Of a stretch of 64,000 nt of DNA, positions 12,757 through 24,344 are shown piece by piece. This DNA is from Oidiodendron maius Zn (Eukaryota; Ascomycota; Leotiomycetes; Myxotrichaceae), in contig KN832879.1 of NCBI GenBank assembly GCA_000827325.1, positions 620,001-684,000 on the forward strand, in the 5' to 3' direction. Position numbers and translations under genes: made by a program. The notes beneath the pieces were generated by a model. It saw nothing but the letters and a program-made list of their open reading frames with translations, was not told where the DNA came from and made no database searches. The first letter of the stretch is position 1. The number at the start of each line of letters is the position of its first letter.

Positions 12757-14481
12757 ATGCCTCACGCAACGCGCGACTCGTCAGCCACTCGAATCCCCTA
12801 CCGGTTTCCCAGCGACGCCAAGATGGCCGGCCGCTCATCAATGGAGAAGTTCCCAGACATGGATCTCTCAGATGCCCAAGGACTGGAACTGCACAGCAAT
12901 AATCTCACGCAACAGAACGAATACCTCTTCCCGTCTGCGAGTGACCGTTGGCAGCCGAGAAGGGACACGGGTTCGCCCAGCTCGTCATGGTGGCAGACAG
13001 CGAGCGCAGGCCCACGGGGACACTCGAGGCAGAAGAGCCTGACAGATGCATTTAGGACAATTAGGTCCAGGAAAGGCAGTGTCAATGCGAACATCCATGA
13101 GATCTCAGATGCGCTCAAGGCCCCGGTCTCACCCAAATTAATTGTCAGTATACGAGGCCAACAAGCTGCGATGCAATGGCATGCTAATAAAGCCTAGGTT
13201 CTCTGTTTAATCTGGTATTTTTCAAGTGCATTGACGAACACCTCCTCGAAATCCATCCTCAATTCCTTCCCCAAGCCCGCGACCCTCACTCTAATCCAAT
13301 TCGGCTTTGTTGCATCGTTCTGCGTCTTCTTCTCCTGGTTGTCAACAGTCTTCCCCGCCCTCAAAGAACAGATCCCCGCTCTACGACATGGCATCAGGTA
13401 TCCTACCCGCGATGTCCTGATGACTACAATTCCTCTTTCGGGTTTCCAGATAGGTGGCCACCTGCTGTCTGCGACAGCAACTGGCAAGATCCCAGTCTCA
13501 CTTGTCCACACAATTAAGGGACTCTCGCCGTTATTCACAGTCTTCGCATACAGGGTCATCTTCGATATCAGGTATCCGATCGAAACCTACCTCTCCCTCG
13601 TTCCCCTCACATTAGGTGTAATGCTGGCCTGCGCAGCCGAATGGAAAGGCAACATCTTTGGGATCATCTACGCCTTCCTCGCAGCCATTATATTTGTCAC
13701 ACAAAACATATTCTCAAAGCGGCTGTTCAATGAAGCCGCCGCTGCTGAAGCCTCTGGCAGTGCTCAGACTCGGAAGCTAGACAAACTGAACCTCCTCTGC
13801 TACTCTTCTGGTCTGGCATTTTTCCTCACATTCCCGATCTGGTTCTGGTCTGAGGGAATTGGCCTCCTAGGAGATTTCTTCCAAGATGGGTCACTTGATC
13901 TAGAGAACCGTCCGTCCGCATTCGACCACGGACGTCTGGCTCTAGAGTTCCTGTTCAACGGTACCTTCCACTTCGGACAAAACATAATTGCATTCGTGCT
14001 TCTCTCTATGGTTTCGCCAGTTACATATTCCGTGGCGTCTCTCATCAAGCGCGTATTCATTGTGGTCGTCGCCATTGTTTGGTTCCAGAATACTACAACC
14101 AAAATTCAAGGATTGGGAATCGCCCTCACATTCTTCGGCCTCTACTTATATGACCGCACGAGTGGCAGAAGCAAGGCTGATCGCAAAGCCAAGTTGATGG
14201 ATATTAAGGAAGAGAACATCCTTCCCCTCACAAATCCCCGAGTCAGCGGCACTACCTATGTCGCAAGCCTCGATCCCGCGAATCGTCCCTATGTGAATGG
14301 ATATGCTCTGAACTCAGGTTCTGAAGATAAGAAAACAGATGAGAATGGTGCCAGATTAGGAAGAGCTAGAGGTAACAGCAGCTCGGCAGCCTGGCTGCCT
14401 CCAGGAACCAAACAGGAGGAGACGTGGCGGCCGACGGAGATCCCGCCGCATGCTAACGGGAATCATGTTTCAGTATCCTGA
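12757..14481 (+). CDS. sly41: SLY41-like triose-phosphate-transporter family protein
   Basis: Multi-pass membrane protein of the drug/metabolite (TPT/nucleotide-sugar) transporter superfamily. Yeast Sly41 is in the ER/Golgi and suppresses loss of the Rab Ypt1. Two exons, 12757-13143 and 13198-14481, are joined over a 54-bp intron (GTCAGT, branch CTAAT, TAG) and give 556 residues. The intron falls exactly at the start of the first membrane segment (LIVLCLIWYFSSALTNTSSK). About ten hydrophobic segments follow, with family motifs LVHTIKGLSPLFTVFAYR and a conserved Lys-Arg in the last segments (ASLIKRVFIVV). The 130-residue N-terminal and 75-residue C-terminal tails are hydrophilic and probably cytosolic. 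The first in-frame ATG was used; the true start could be the later ATG at 12823. Confidence 0.9.
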
Positions 14482-14948
14482 GCTGAGGAGCGAGCTAGGT
14501 CGTGGTACAGAATTGCATATATGTGTAAGACTATTAGGCGTTTGGGGTGCAATGGTAGATAGATTACTAGACTAGGCATACTGGACGATAATGAGAGATC
14601 TCCGATACTTTAATTTCTGTCGTCAGTCGATCGTATGGGATTGATCAATGATTCTGATGAACTTTGTCTCCGTGTGATCTTCGTGCATAGGAGTCTCACT
14701 GACATCTTTGTTTTGTTATTACAGTACAATGTAATTCAGTAATACAATCATACTTTTTACAGCTATTTGCAAGCCAGCTCGAAACTAATGTCGCACTGTC
14801 ATGACATGAGCCATTCTTTGAGCTTTTTCATGCAATACAATAATACGTTGATCTCCTTTAGACCTTTTATCTTTCCTACCTTACTCTCACTAGTGCAGGG
14901 TCAGACCAAACCAACACCAACTCGTATCATCCACCCATCCAACACACA
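14482..14948. other. intergenic, convergent 3' ends
   Basis: This 467-bp gap lies between the SLY41-like stop and the F-box/LRR stop. It is moderately A+T-rich and has no frame of interest. Confidence 0.5.
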
Positions 14949-17168
14949 CTACCAAGCGTAGCCCTCCTCAACAACATCCTCCCCGTTCCAATCTGCATCT
15001 CCCGGGATCTCCTCGTCCAGGAAATCTGCCTCTGTAGCCTGCGTCTCTCTCGGTCTGAGGTTATCAATCCTGATGTCGACAATTTCGCACATTCCTTGTA
15101 TGGCCTGCTTCGCATTTCCCTTCTCCCTATCGCGCCTTACTAATGACGCGGAGTCGGAGTCGGAGCTTGAAGTGTTAGCTTGCCGTGGCGAGTCCATGCC
15201 AGCGGTCTGTTTCAGAATGGCTAGCTCTCGTGATATACCACTCTGGCGTATTTGAGAGCGGCGAGAAGGCTGAGATGCTTTCCTGGGTTCGCTTTCATCA
15301 GCTGAACTGTCCGGGCTCTCTGCGTATCTGCCTGTGAGAGCGTCGCGGGTGCTTGTGCGCGCCGAGCGACGAGTCGCCGTGTCGTGGTCTTTGGATTGGG
15401 AGGGGTCAATTGCAAGAGCAGGATTTTGAGGCGATGTATTTAAGTCATCTTGGCTTGAGTGAGAAGTGTCTACCCTAGGCATGCTTTCAATCTTCTCAGA
15501 GGAATTTTTATCTTGCTTGGTGGCGACACTTATATGACGCCTTGGAGGGTCGCTAACCCTCTTGAACACTCGTTCGAGCGATCCTACCCATTTATCACGG
15601 AATGTAGCCCTGTCTCGCCAGCCAATGTTCAGAATCGCTTGAATTATCAGTATTCTGAGATCAGGCAAGGCGTCCGCTCTGTCGAGGAGACTTTGAAAGA
15701 ACATCTCGGCAGCCTCAGCATCCCACTTTCGCAACTGGGTTAGCTCAATGGTCTGGAGGGTTTTTGGCCATACAGGAACTTCGCCATGATGAAGAAGTTC
15801 CTCAAACTCGGGCTCCGTGCCTCGGTGCGTCATGAAATCGTTGAAATACGTGAGATTCATCTTAAAAACTTGAAGTTCTGGGCTGGCAACACCGAGTTGC
15901 GGAAGGAATGACATGCTTAGAGACTGGTTGTGGTTCAAGGTAAGACATCGAAGTTGACTGCCATGAGTGAGGAGAAATGGTCCAAATTGCTCCGCAGTCA
16001 GTTCCCAGCAATTAATGAGCTCGATGGCACGTAAATGGCGGGGGAGTAGTGGGAGAAGCTTCTCGTTGACAAGTGTTGAAGACTCGAAAATCAAGTGCTC
16101 TAGATTCTCTAGCACCAACAAGGCATCTGCAAGTATCTTTTCATGCTCCGGGACGATTTCTTCCCCTTTTCGCATAGCTGGAATCTGGTAGTTAACAAAG
16201 GCAATCTTCCGAAGGTTCGCAAAGCTAGGCTTGAGGTGCATATCACGAATGGATTCAATGGGATATTTCTTTCCCGCCAGCCTAGATGACCATCGCCAAC
16301 TGCTCAGTTTGCAAACACTCATCTTATCGCCGCGCTGAGGATCGGCCGCTGGATCCACATATTCAAGAGCATCAAAGAGTGATTCTGGGTAAGTCCACTT
16401 GATGCTATCGTGTATATATCGATACGGTGACATATCCTTCTGGTGGTAGAATTCGAGGTCCTGCAAACGCGGCAAATCTTTAACGAAGCTAAACAGATCG
16501 AGATGCCCGCTACCTGGAAGAGAATAGGCCGCAACTTGTCCAACATCAATCCTAAGTGATTGTACTTTGTGCCTATATTTAAATGCGAGGGCTGTGGGGT
16601 CCATTTTCAACAAATCAACAAGCATGTGAGCTTTCTCCATTGGCACAAGTGGTGGCGATGTGTAGAGCACAGTGAACGCAGGCTCAGCAAACGCCCGGCA
16701 TAATCGTGCGACTTTGAGAAGCCACGAACCGGAGGGAAGAGGCTGGAATGTATGGTCATCATACAGAGGGTAGCTGGCGTACTGAAAGATCTGGACGAAT
16801 ACGTGGTACGGGAGGCTCTGCCACGGCGGTATTACTCCGTTCGTAGTGATTATATCAATACTCTCTGATGATGCGGTTGCTGAAGAACTCTGTTTGTACT
16901 GAGCCCGCCTCTTCGGAGTACGGTCACGACCTGCACCTAGACTCGTAGGACGTTGCCGCTTCTTAGATGGGGTTGCCGTTTTGGCATGTCGCTGGGGACG
17001 TATAGATACGCGCTGGGAGTTAGGTCCATTAATTACATTGTCGTCAGCGGAATAGTCATCGTCCAGTTCGAGATCACTGTCAGAGGAAGGCTCTGCGTAC
17101 GAAACCCGAGGTCGGGTTCGAGAAGATCTTGGTGGGGTTCGTAATGCTCGGCGAGACCTGGAAGCCAT
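14949..17168 (-). CDS. F-box/leucine-rich-repeat-like protein
   Basis: Single exon of 739 residues if translation begins at MASRSRRALR (17168); an ATG 22 codons upstream (17234) is also in frame. Residues 1-95 are basic and Ser/Arg-rich with KKRQR and TPKRR clusters suggesting nuclear import. An F-box-like segment begins at about residue 115 (IPPWQSLPYHVFVQIFQYAS). Repeated Leu-rich segments resembling an RNI/LRR solenoid run from about 200 to 500 (LRKIAF, LEHLIFES, LRAIELINCWELT, LRCLTLNHNQSLS). The C-terminal 200 residues are low-complexity and polar and end in an acidic tail with DADWNGEDVVEEGYAW. Such proteins usually bring substrates to SCF ubiquitin ligases. The target is unknown. The gene is divergent from the SUZ12-like gene. 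Confidence 0.85.
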   Translation of the reverse strand: MASRSRRALRTPPRSSRTRPRVSYAEPSSDSDLELDDDYSADDNVINGPNSQRVSIRPQRHAKTATPSKKRQRPTSLGAGRDRTPKRRAQYKQSSSATASSESIDIITTNGVIPPWQSLPYHVFVQIFQYASYPLYDDHTFQPLPSGSWLLKVARLCRAFAEPAFTVLYTSPPLVPMEKAHMLVDLLKMDPTALAFKYRHKVQSLRIDVGQVAAYSLPGSGHLDLFSFVKDLPRLQDLEFYHQKDMSPYRYIHDSIKWTYPESLFDALEYVDPAADPQRGDKMSVCKLSSWRWSSRLAGKKYPIESIRDMHLKPSFANLRKIAFVNYQIPAMRKGEEIVPEHEKILADALLVLENLEHLIFESSTLVNEKLLPLLPRHLRAIELINCWELTAEQFGPFLLTHGSQLRCLTLNHNQSLSMSFLPQLGVASPELQVFKMNLTYFNDFMTHRGTEPEFEELLHHGEVPVWPKTLQTIELTQLRKWDAEAAEMFFQSLLDRADALPDLRILIIQAILNIGWRDRATFRDKWVGSLERVFKRVSDPPRRHISVATKQDKNSSEKIESMPRVDTSHSSQDDLNTSPQNPALAIDPSQSKDHDTATRRSARTSTRDALTGRYAESPDSSADESEPRKASQPSRRSQIRQSGISRELAILKQTAGMDSPRQANTSSSDSDSASLVRRDREKGNAKQAIQGMCEIVDIRIDNLRPRETQATEADFLDEEIPGDADWNGEDVVEEGYAW

Positions 17169-17839
17169 AGCGGGCTGCACAGGGATTAGAGCCTTATTGT
17201 CGACTCTGCTAGGGTATCTATATCTGACAGACACACATGTTGCAACTATCTGCTATTCTGGACTCCGCTCGACTGTTGGTGAATCAATCGATTGTACTAT
17301 TCAAGGCGCAAACAAGTGATAGTGGTTGCTAATGCGGAACCCTCGTCTCCAAAATATATGCGATAGCAGGGATTTGCATGCGCGGCGCTAAACTCGCTTA
17401 TCGCCGTGTGACAAGCTAGTCCTATAATAGCTCTAGCTTGAATTCAGCCTTTGCGGATTAGCCGCCGTCTCACGTGGTGTTGATGTTCGTAAATAAAAGA
17501 ACTTCCCCAACAACACTCGGCCAGCACGTCCAGTCCTGCGCCCCTGCTGCCATGCAATAAGCGTGTTCTGCGGGAAGGCACATCTTCTGAACACCGTCGT
17601 TTCTTCTTACACTCCTTTTCCTCGGGTCTTTTGTTGCGTTACTTAAATACGTTTCTCTGTCCACAACATTCACGCGCGGTCTCTCAGCTGCTGTTAGATC
17701 CCATCATCCGCACCGCGGTTGAGCTATAATAAACTTCCGCGCTCTTCTAGAACGTCATTTCACCATTTTACAGCAACCTAGCCACCTTGCATGGCCCACA
17801 CCTACCCTTACAGGCTAACGGGCCTCTCGGCTACAAGAA
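17169..17839. promoter_or_regulatory. divergent promoter region, F-box/LRR gene (-) and SUZ12-like gene (+)
   Basis: A 671-bp gap between two starts. A CACGTG E-box core lies at 17471-17476, inside TCACGTGG. A longer 5' untranslated region or an extra 5' exon for the SUZ12-like gene would also lie here. Confidence 0.5.
17471..17476. promoter_or_regulatory. CACGTG E-box core
   Basis: A six-base palindrome in the promoter between the F-box/LRR and SUZ12-like genes. It is the core bound by bHLH factors such as Cbf1/centromere-binding factor. Binding here is inference. Confidence 0.4.
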
Positions 17840-20460
17840 ATGTCCCTCGCAACGTTTAGGGGTGAAGGTGAAGGAGCTATTGAGAGGTATCAATACCGTA
17901 ATCGGCATAACCGAACCTACCTGCAGAGAAATGTCCGAAAGGTTTTGCAGTACCTAACCATGGGATCGAAATTATCATCTTTCGCGTCGCCTGGACCGAA
18001 GGCGTCTACAGAGCCGCTAGTATCTACCGATGACGCCGAAGAAAATGACATCCGGCCAGCAAAGCGACGGAAGACCGCAAATACCAGCGATGTCAACGTT
18101 CCTGTCCCGTATGAAATTGAATCTCCTCGACGCAAGCCATTTGGTCATGTGACCAACGAGAGTCAAAGAGCGTCGTCCCGGGTGGTAGATAAGCTGCAAG
18201 CCGTACAACCCTTAGATTTCTACCGGAGGTCTCATCCGCCTTCTCCAGGGTGTCTCGCAAGTCCGGCTCCGAGGATTCAAAGTATGAAATCAAGACACAA
18301 CAAGATCGGCCTCCAAAAGTTCCAGTTTGAGAGTCCTGTGGATTTCAAGAGAGCATTGCGGATCAGCGTTCTCGGCATTCGTGCCAAGTCGGATGATGCA
18401 CATGAAACTCTAGAGTTTGCGGAGGGCCGTAAGAGCCCAATTGAGACGAAGTGTCGATGCTCCATTGCTCTATTTTGCGCGAAGAATGACGATGACCCCC
18501 CTGAGCCAATTCGATCACAGGATTACTATGAAATACACCGAACATCTAAGATTGGTATTTTACGGACTACCTTCCATGATGGTGTAGTTATGAGAGAGCT
18601 CTTCATTGACCCGTTTGTATTGTCTTCCTACGAGTTCTACATTAATCGCAAAAGGACTACTAAGCATGGAACCGCACACATCGAGTTCGATTTCGGAGAC
18701 AAATACTATATTCAAGTCAATCTAGATCCCCTGGGCCCTCAGAAAGCGTGGCCACCTTTTGATATCTCCACAGCCGCAGAGCCTCAGTTAACTAATGACG
18801 GGCCGCTGGAATCTAGTCCATTGGATCTTTTGCATGCAGGCAAAGTTGTGAAGAATGAGCTTTCTCTCTGTTGTAATATGCCAGGGTTACTTGAACCAGG
18901 CCGACAAGTTAGATCTGTTGATCTTAGGCTATGCTACGGCTCTCTTAAGCATAAAGTGCCATTCGGCATGGACATTCAAACACAATGGTCGCTTCCCAAT
19001 GGACTGTACCAGACAGCAGTAAATGTCTCACCAGTCGAGTCTCCAGTTGTATCAAAGACTATGCTCACTGAATCTGTTTCAATCTCTCCTTTAGGAGCAA
19101 AGGGAGACCTGTCAGCTGTTCAGGCTAGCATTGCAGAGCGTGCGTCGAGGCGCCGTTCGAATGTTCCCACTTACAACTTGAAGGCGTTAAGTGCTCAAGC
19201 CCAAGGGAAATCCCCAAGAACTCGCAAGAATAACAAATCTCGATTCACCCAGGGCACAGACGGAGCGGAATCAGTGGTGGTCACATATGGATTCGGCAGA
19301 GCAGGAGCGGCAGAATTGGGTATCAAACAGCAAACTTCTATTCCTGGATTTATGTGCCCTTTCTGCAATATTGACGAGGGATCAATTGAAGACCTGAGAC
19401 TCCATCTTCATACGAATCATACCAGCTTTAAATTTTCTCTCCGTCGATCAAGCTCATCTCGTGTGGGATTCTTCGTCGAGATAGCAAAACAGAGCCCTCG
19501 TTCAAGCCCCTCGGATCAAACGAAGACATTTCAACTGGGCAAACCTTTAACATTATTTGATCTGGAAAAGTTTTTGACTGGCGACCAAAGCTGGGTTAAG
19601 TCGCGAGAAGGACCACAGAATAATCACTGGCCGGAGCACCTGAGTGATCGCTTTCAAGAGTCGTCTCTCTCGTCATCCTCCCATGATTCACGGCATAGTT
19701 CTCCAAACACGCCAAATGACACTGATGAACTGGTGGATCTTGAGCACAGTCTGCCCAAAAGACCCCCGCGGAAGATCTACTATGTTCCCCAGACCAGCAA
19801 GCCACTCTTTGATACGGTTTCAAAGCGAGTATTGGAACCTGGAGAAGAGATCCCAGAAAGCGATGACGAGAAAGATGAGGCTTGGCTGCACCAGAAACAT
19901 CGAGACATCATCAATGATTTCACTGATCTTACTGATGAGGAAAAAGAATACATCACAAGGTGGAATCCATTCATCATGGAGCACCACCTCACTTCTGAAA
20001 AATATCTTCCAGATGCCTGTGTGCGTTTTGCCCAGGCCAATGCAGCATGGATTGTAGAGAGAGAGAGCCGAGTGGTGGAGTTCGGTAAGCAAATGGAGAC
20101 GTTTATTATCCGAGGCATCGTCGAGCAGCAGAGTCTTGATAAGTGCATAGACATCTTAGAAGCTGCACAGAGAAGGAGGACGAATTCCGGTAAGGGTGAT
20201 GTCGAGATGGAGGATGCATCGTCTAGGCCAGTATTACCGGCGAGGTCGAGAGGACTCTTTGACTGCATCTGCTGCGAACCAACCCAACCCCCAGACCGGA
20301 TCGTTTGTCGCGGTCATGTAGGTGGCCCCATTGCCCTTCTAGCGGCTTCTGCTAACCTAGCTATTAGAAATGCAAGGCTCGATTCTTCCACCGAGTGTGT
20401 GCAGCAGCGTCGGAGCGAGATAGCACAAGAATGTGGCTCTGCAACGACTGCTTGTCTTGA
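17840..20460 (+). CDS. suz12: SUZ12-like Polycomb (PRC2) subunit with C-terminal PHD finger
   Basis: SUZ12 is the scaffold of Polycomb repressive complex 2, which methylates histone H3 Lys27. Two exons, 17840-20317 and 20368-20460, are joined over a 50-bp intron (GTAGGT, branch CTAAC, TTAG) and give 856 residues. A single C2H2 finger (CPFCNIDEGSIEDLRLHLHT) lies at about 506-528. A VEFS-box-like region lies at about 644-770 (PLFDTVSKRVLEPGEE, then WLHQKHRDIINDF, LTDEEKEYITRWNPF, VRFAQANAAWI). The joined C-terminus holds C809, C812, C823, C828, H834, C837, C851 and C854 with W849. That is the C4HC3 order and spacing of a PHD finger. The N-terminus contains RTYLQRNVRKVLQYL and a basic PAKRRK cluster. 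The start is uncertain; an internal ATG lies at 17960. Confidence 0.85.
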
Positions 20461-21557
20461 TTCTTCAATGCCCTCCAATTGCTGTCATACTCACGACACA
20501 CCTCATAGCATGGAGTTGGGGTTACTATTTTGCAGTAGTTTTACAGCTCGTATTACCAAAATCAGTGTATTTGTAAAGATGGACTGCAGGTAGACGGCAG
20601 ATCCTATCAAACTCTATCATAGGTAAAGATAATTGCAGCCGAAGTTCTGATATCACGTGGCAAGTCCAGCCTTGCTTCAGCCTCTTATTCGTCGCCTTAC
20701 GAGGTTGCCTGACGCCGTCAGTAAGCAGAGACAATAGGATGAGGTGCCGACCTTGACAGCGGCCATTGTAGATAGATTGCGTTCCTTCTTTGATCTGGTT
20801 TGGCATGCGCACTCCTTGTCTCTTTGTCTCTTTGATCTAACTTGTCTCATTGTTCTCGGTCTCACTCTAAACCTCCATGCCATAGCTCTCCGCCACCTCC
20901 CGACTACGAAGGCGTCGCCAATACCACCTCGCCCCTCAAAATCCCCATCACCTGTCTTTTTGCGCTGTCAGGTTTTCTTCTGCCGTCTGCGCCTTTGTAC
21001 TACCGTGCTGCCAAGCTCACAGTGGACGTGACTACTGGCAAACTAGCAGTGTAGCAGTGGCCGACACTTACAGCCCCTCGTAAGCGGGCCGGCGCCAAAT
21101 CCACATCCCAGCCGCATGCTCGACTCGACATTGTCGGGATCGTCGTCAAGTCTAATTCACTACAACACAAATCGCCGCACGCAGCTCGCCAGCGACGACC
21201 AGCACACTCACAATTGGCGAGAGTTGTGATGCCGACAGTGCCATCAACAGCTGGAGCAGATATCTCTTTCATGCTCGCGCGCTCTCCTATTGCTGCGGAG
21301 GTGGGCTTTGCGACAATGAGCCGCCCTTGAGTCTGGAGAAACAGCTTCAATAGGATATTCCAGCGTCTGAACACCATCTGAAGAGCCCTACCTAAGCGCA
21401 GCCTCCGACGCCTCCGACGCTCGTTCCCAAATGTGCAGACTCTCCTCTATCTTCTCCGCAATCTACCACCTCTCGCAATCTATCGCGCCGGCGCACTTCT
21501 CCAATCGCGATTTACAGCCCTCATACCAGACACACAACAAAGCCATAGGTCTCTCCT
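20461..21557. other. intergenic, upstream region of the Ebp1-like gene
   Basis: This 1.10-kb stretch lies between two genes on the same strand. It contains an E-box core at 20654-20659 (ATCACGTGG) and C/T-rich tracts from 20800 to 21000 and 21390 to 21560. Several frames of 65-125 codons are present on both strands but have no recognisable features and are probably chance. Confidence 0.5.
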
Positions 21558-24344
21558 ATGGAGATTAAACAGCCCCTGCCCAAGTCCATGGCTTCTGCGA
21601 CCAAGCTGGGTGGTGCAGATACGCAAATCAGCTTCCTTTCGCAGAAGATTCTGCCCAGCGTACGCTCCCTGCGCTTGCTCACTTCCACCATACTCATAAT
21701 TGCTCTAGGCCCCCCACCTCTTCTCAGTCCCAACCAAGACCCCGTACCAGCCAACATTCGCCCACGAAAACCTAAATACTCCTTTCGACCACCGAGAGGT
21801 TATGTCCCTCCAGTACATGACCCTGATCTCGAACGGTGATCGCGGCGTGGGACACACCGCAGCGAACTGGCACGACGATATAAACTCCAGCCCCCCTCTG
21901 AGTGCCGGCGCGCAGAGCAGCTCCGGAACTCCAAACGCCAATAGAGACCCTAAGAGGCCCGCTGTGAAGATGTCAATTGCAGATTATAAGAATCGGAAGA
22001 CTACTGGCGTCAAAGCTCTTCCTGGAACTGCCTCTGCCACGCCTGAGTCGAAACGAGGACCAGATGCTTCTGAATACCGGGCTGGACACGCAAGGAATAC
22101 AAGTTCCACGTCCATTGATACTTCCATAGCTCGGGTGCCTTCCCTGGAAGAAGATCACAGACGAAACGGAGCGGATATGTCTGTGAAGACGGAGCAGAAA
22201 GCTCCGACTTCGGCTGAGAGGTAAGGTTTAGTGACCTAATTATCGTAACATTGCTGATAGCTCTGCTCAGGTCCAATCAATCGCGACTATCCCATCTAGA
22301 CAGAGATGAGAAGAGTCGTGCCCCTATTAATGGACACCTTGCCGGAGAAAAGAATAAAGAGATGCCATCGTCTAAGCTTAGTGCTAAACCAAACAGAGAA
22401 TCTCTGAAGCATCCTCTTCCCCCTCGTCCTCAGTCGCCAAAGGGATCTTTGGAGCCCAAGCAGCAGAAGTGGCCACATGAGTCAGTTGATTCATCTCGCC
22501 CTGAAAAACGAGCGAAAGGCGAACGAGGTGATAGTAGAGCCTTATCAACTGGACAAATTTCAATCTCTCACAAGTCAGAACAACCTTCTTCACAATCAAA
22601 GCCGTCTTCTTCTCATAGGGTAACTGCGCCTCGTCCTCTGACGTCAACACCTCCAAAGAAGGTAGCTCCAATAAACACGAAGCAGATCGAGTCCAAAGCA
22701 AGCGCGCCAAAATCTGCCGAGAGGCCCTTGAAAATCCCTAAAATCTTATCACCGTTACCAGATGATTTGATTATACCCCCCGAATCGGACTATAAAGCGG
22801 TCAAAATGACCACGGACGAGAAGCTTACGCCACCAGAAGTGCCTTCCAAGGGAACCAGCCCTGACACTATAGTTGTGAAGACTTCTCGTTCCCGGGATGG
22901 TACGTCTGCCACTTCCCGGCCGACAATATCCAAGTCTTCTGATGACTTACCACCATTCCATCTCCCCAAGCTCCTGTCCCCAGACCTTCCAGACATTGTG
23001 GAAGCGGAGCTGCTGCGATTGAAAGAGAAAGGGACTAGCAATTCTCTGAACACTGTTGAGGCTCGGCACGAGAAAGTCCGCCAACCTGGTGCTCTTGGTG
23101 TCGCGCAAAAGACACAACGACCCAAGGTTGGCCACCCACCAAAGAAGATCCGCACAGAGACACCCAAGCTAGGCGATCAAGACGAAGAGGTTCGCCCAAG
23201 CCTCATAGTGAAGATTCGTTACAAAAAGCGACTGGCTAAAGACATCCAGCGCATCCTCGCTCTGCCCTCTAAGTTGACCAAGAAACGGGAAGCGGAGGAC
23301 CGCCTTCGAGAGAGATCTGGATCTGCCATACCACCCGCTGGAGATACATCCGGGTCGGAAGACATGCCAATTGCAGCCAGACGCGCTGCTAAAGCTCCAG
23401 CTGGTACCACGGGACAGAAGCGCCCTAGCGGCCTGTCTGGGACGAAAGAGCCAGCAGCAAAGCGCCCTAAGGTCTCCGATAATGCCGAGTTAGTCAAAAC
23501 TTCTACGCCCGTCACTCCAGCGTTCAAGTCCCCTGCCCCTAGCGCACCGAAAGATAAGGGCCAGCTGGTGACTCCAAAGAAAGGAGATGCAATGAAGAGC
23601 GTTGCAATGCGGCGGGTCGACTCAAACGATACCCAAGCACATACTCCCCAAGCAGGCAATATCAGCACTCCCGCATCTGCTGAGAAATCTAGGATCGGTG
23701 GACTGGCTCCTCAAGTAGTCAGTCAAGAGATAGCTCGCGCGTCCCAGGAGCACAGCAAGTTCTTCCCTCTCGGAACCACTCTGAAGCGGAAGATGGATGC
23801 AATCTTGAAAAAACCCGACGTCACTGAGAACGAGCGCAAGAGTGGTATCATGACCGGCATTGAAGCTTTACTGTGCTACATGCTCGCTTTTCACGCTGGC
23901 GACAAGTTGTCCAAGTTCCGAAACCAAGTTCCCCAACCAGAAAATTGGGCGCAGTTCTACCCAGTATGGAATTTCATGGAGAAGAAGCCTACGCCACAAT
24001 ATCCTGAGCTACATGCTTTGGTAGAGCAACTGGGCGCTGTATTTCACGAACAGTGGAATAAAGCGAACATCGAGCAACCGGAAGGGAAACGTGATTGGGA
24101 TAAGACAGTGAGTAACTTGAGAGAAAGAGACCGTCTCTGGGTCATGTGCAAGAAGAGCGAGCACCTCATTCTCAGCCTGGGAGTGAAAACCACGCTGGGA
24201 CCATGGAGCTCCGTCAGCGAGGCAGTTGGCTTCGGCATGGCTACACTGACGCATTATGCAGAGAAGCAGGGTGGTTTGGAGTGGAAGCAGGATCCAAGCC
24301 TCTCTCCAACGTACATGCGGAAGTTCATGGGCGAGGATGCTTAG
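21558..24344 (+). CDS. candidate ELL-binding protein (Ebp1 / AFF-like elongation factor subunit)
   Basis: Three exons, 21558-21659, 21709-22220 and 22271-24344, are joined over introns of 49 and 50 bp. Both joints keep frame and give 895 residues. The N-terminus is MEIKQPLPKSMAS followed by DTQISFLSQKILP. KMSIADYKNRK lies near residue 120. Residues 140-690 are low-complexity, rich in Lys, Ser, Pro and Thr, with KRAKGERG, AAKRPK and KKREAEDR basic clusters. A helical C-terminal domain of about 195 residues follows (TTLKRKMDAILKK, GIEALLCYMLAFHAGDKL, YPELHALVEQLGAVF, RLWVMCKKSEHLILSL). The basic disordered body with a helical C-terminal domain resembles the AFF-family homology domain and fission-yeast Ebp1, which bind ELL in a super-elongation-like complex. 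That assignment is from architecture and remembered sequence only. Confidence 0.55.

Noticed and set aside
12207-12902. 231-codon plus-strand frame across the SF3B2 start and promoter
   Set aside because: It overlaps the conserved SF3B2 N-terminus in antisense and has no recognisable features; it does not connect to the SLY41-like frame.
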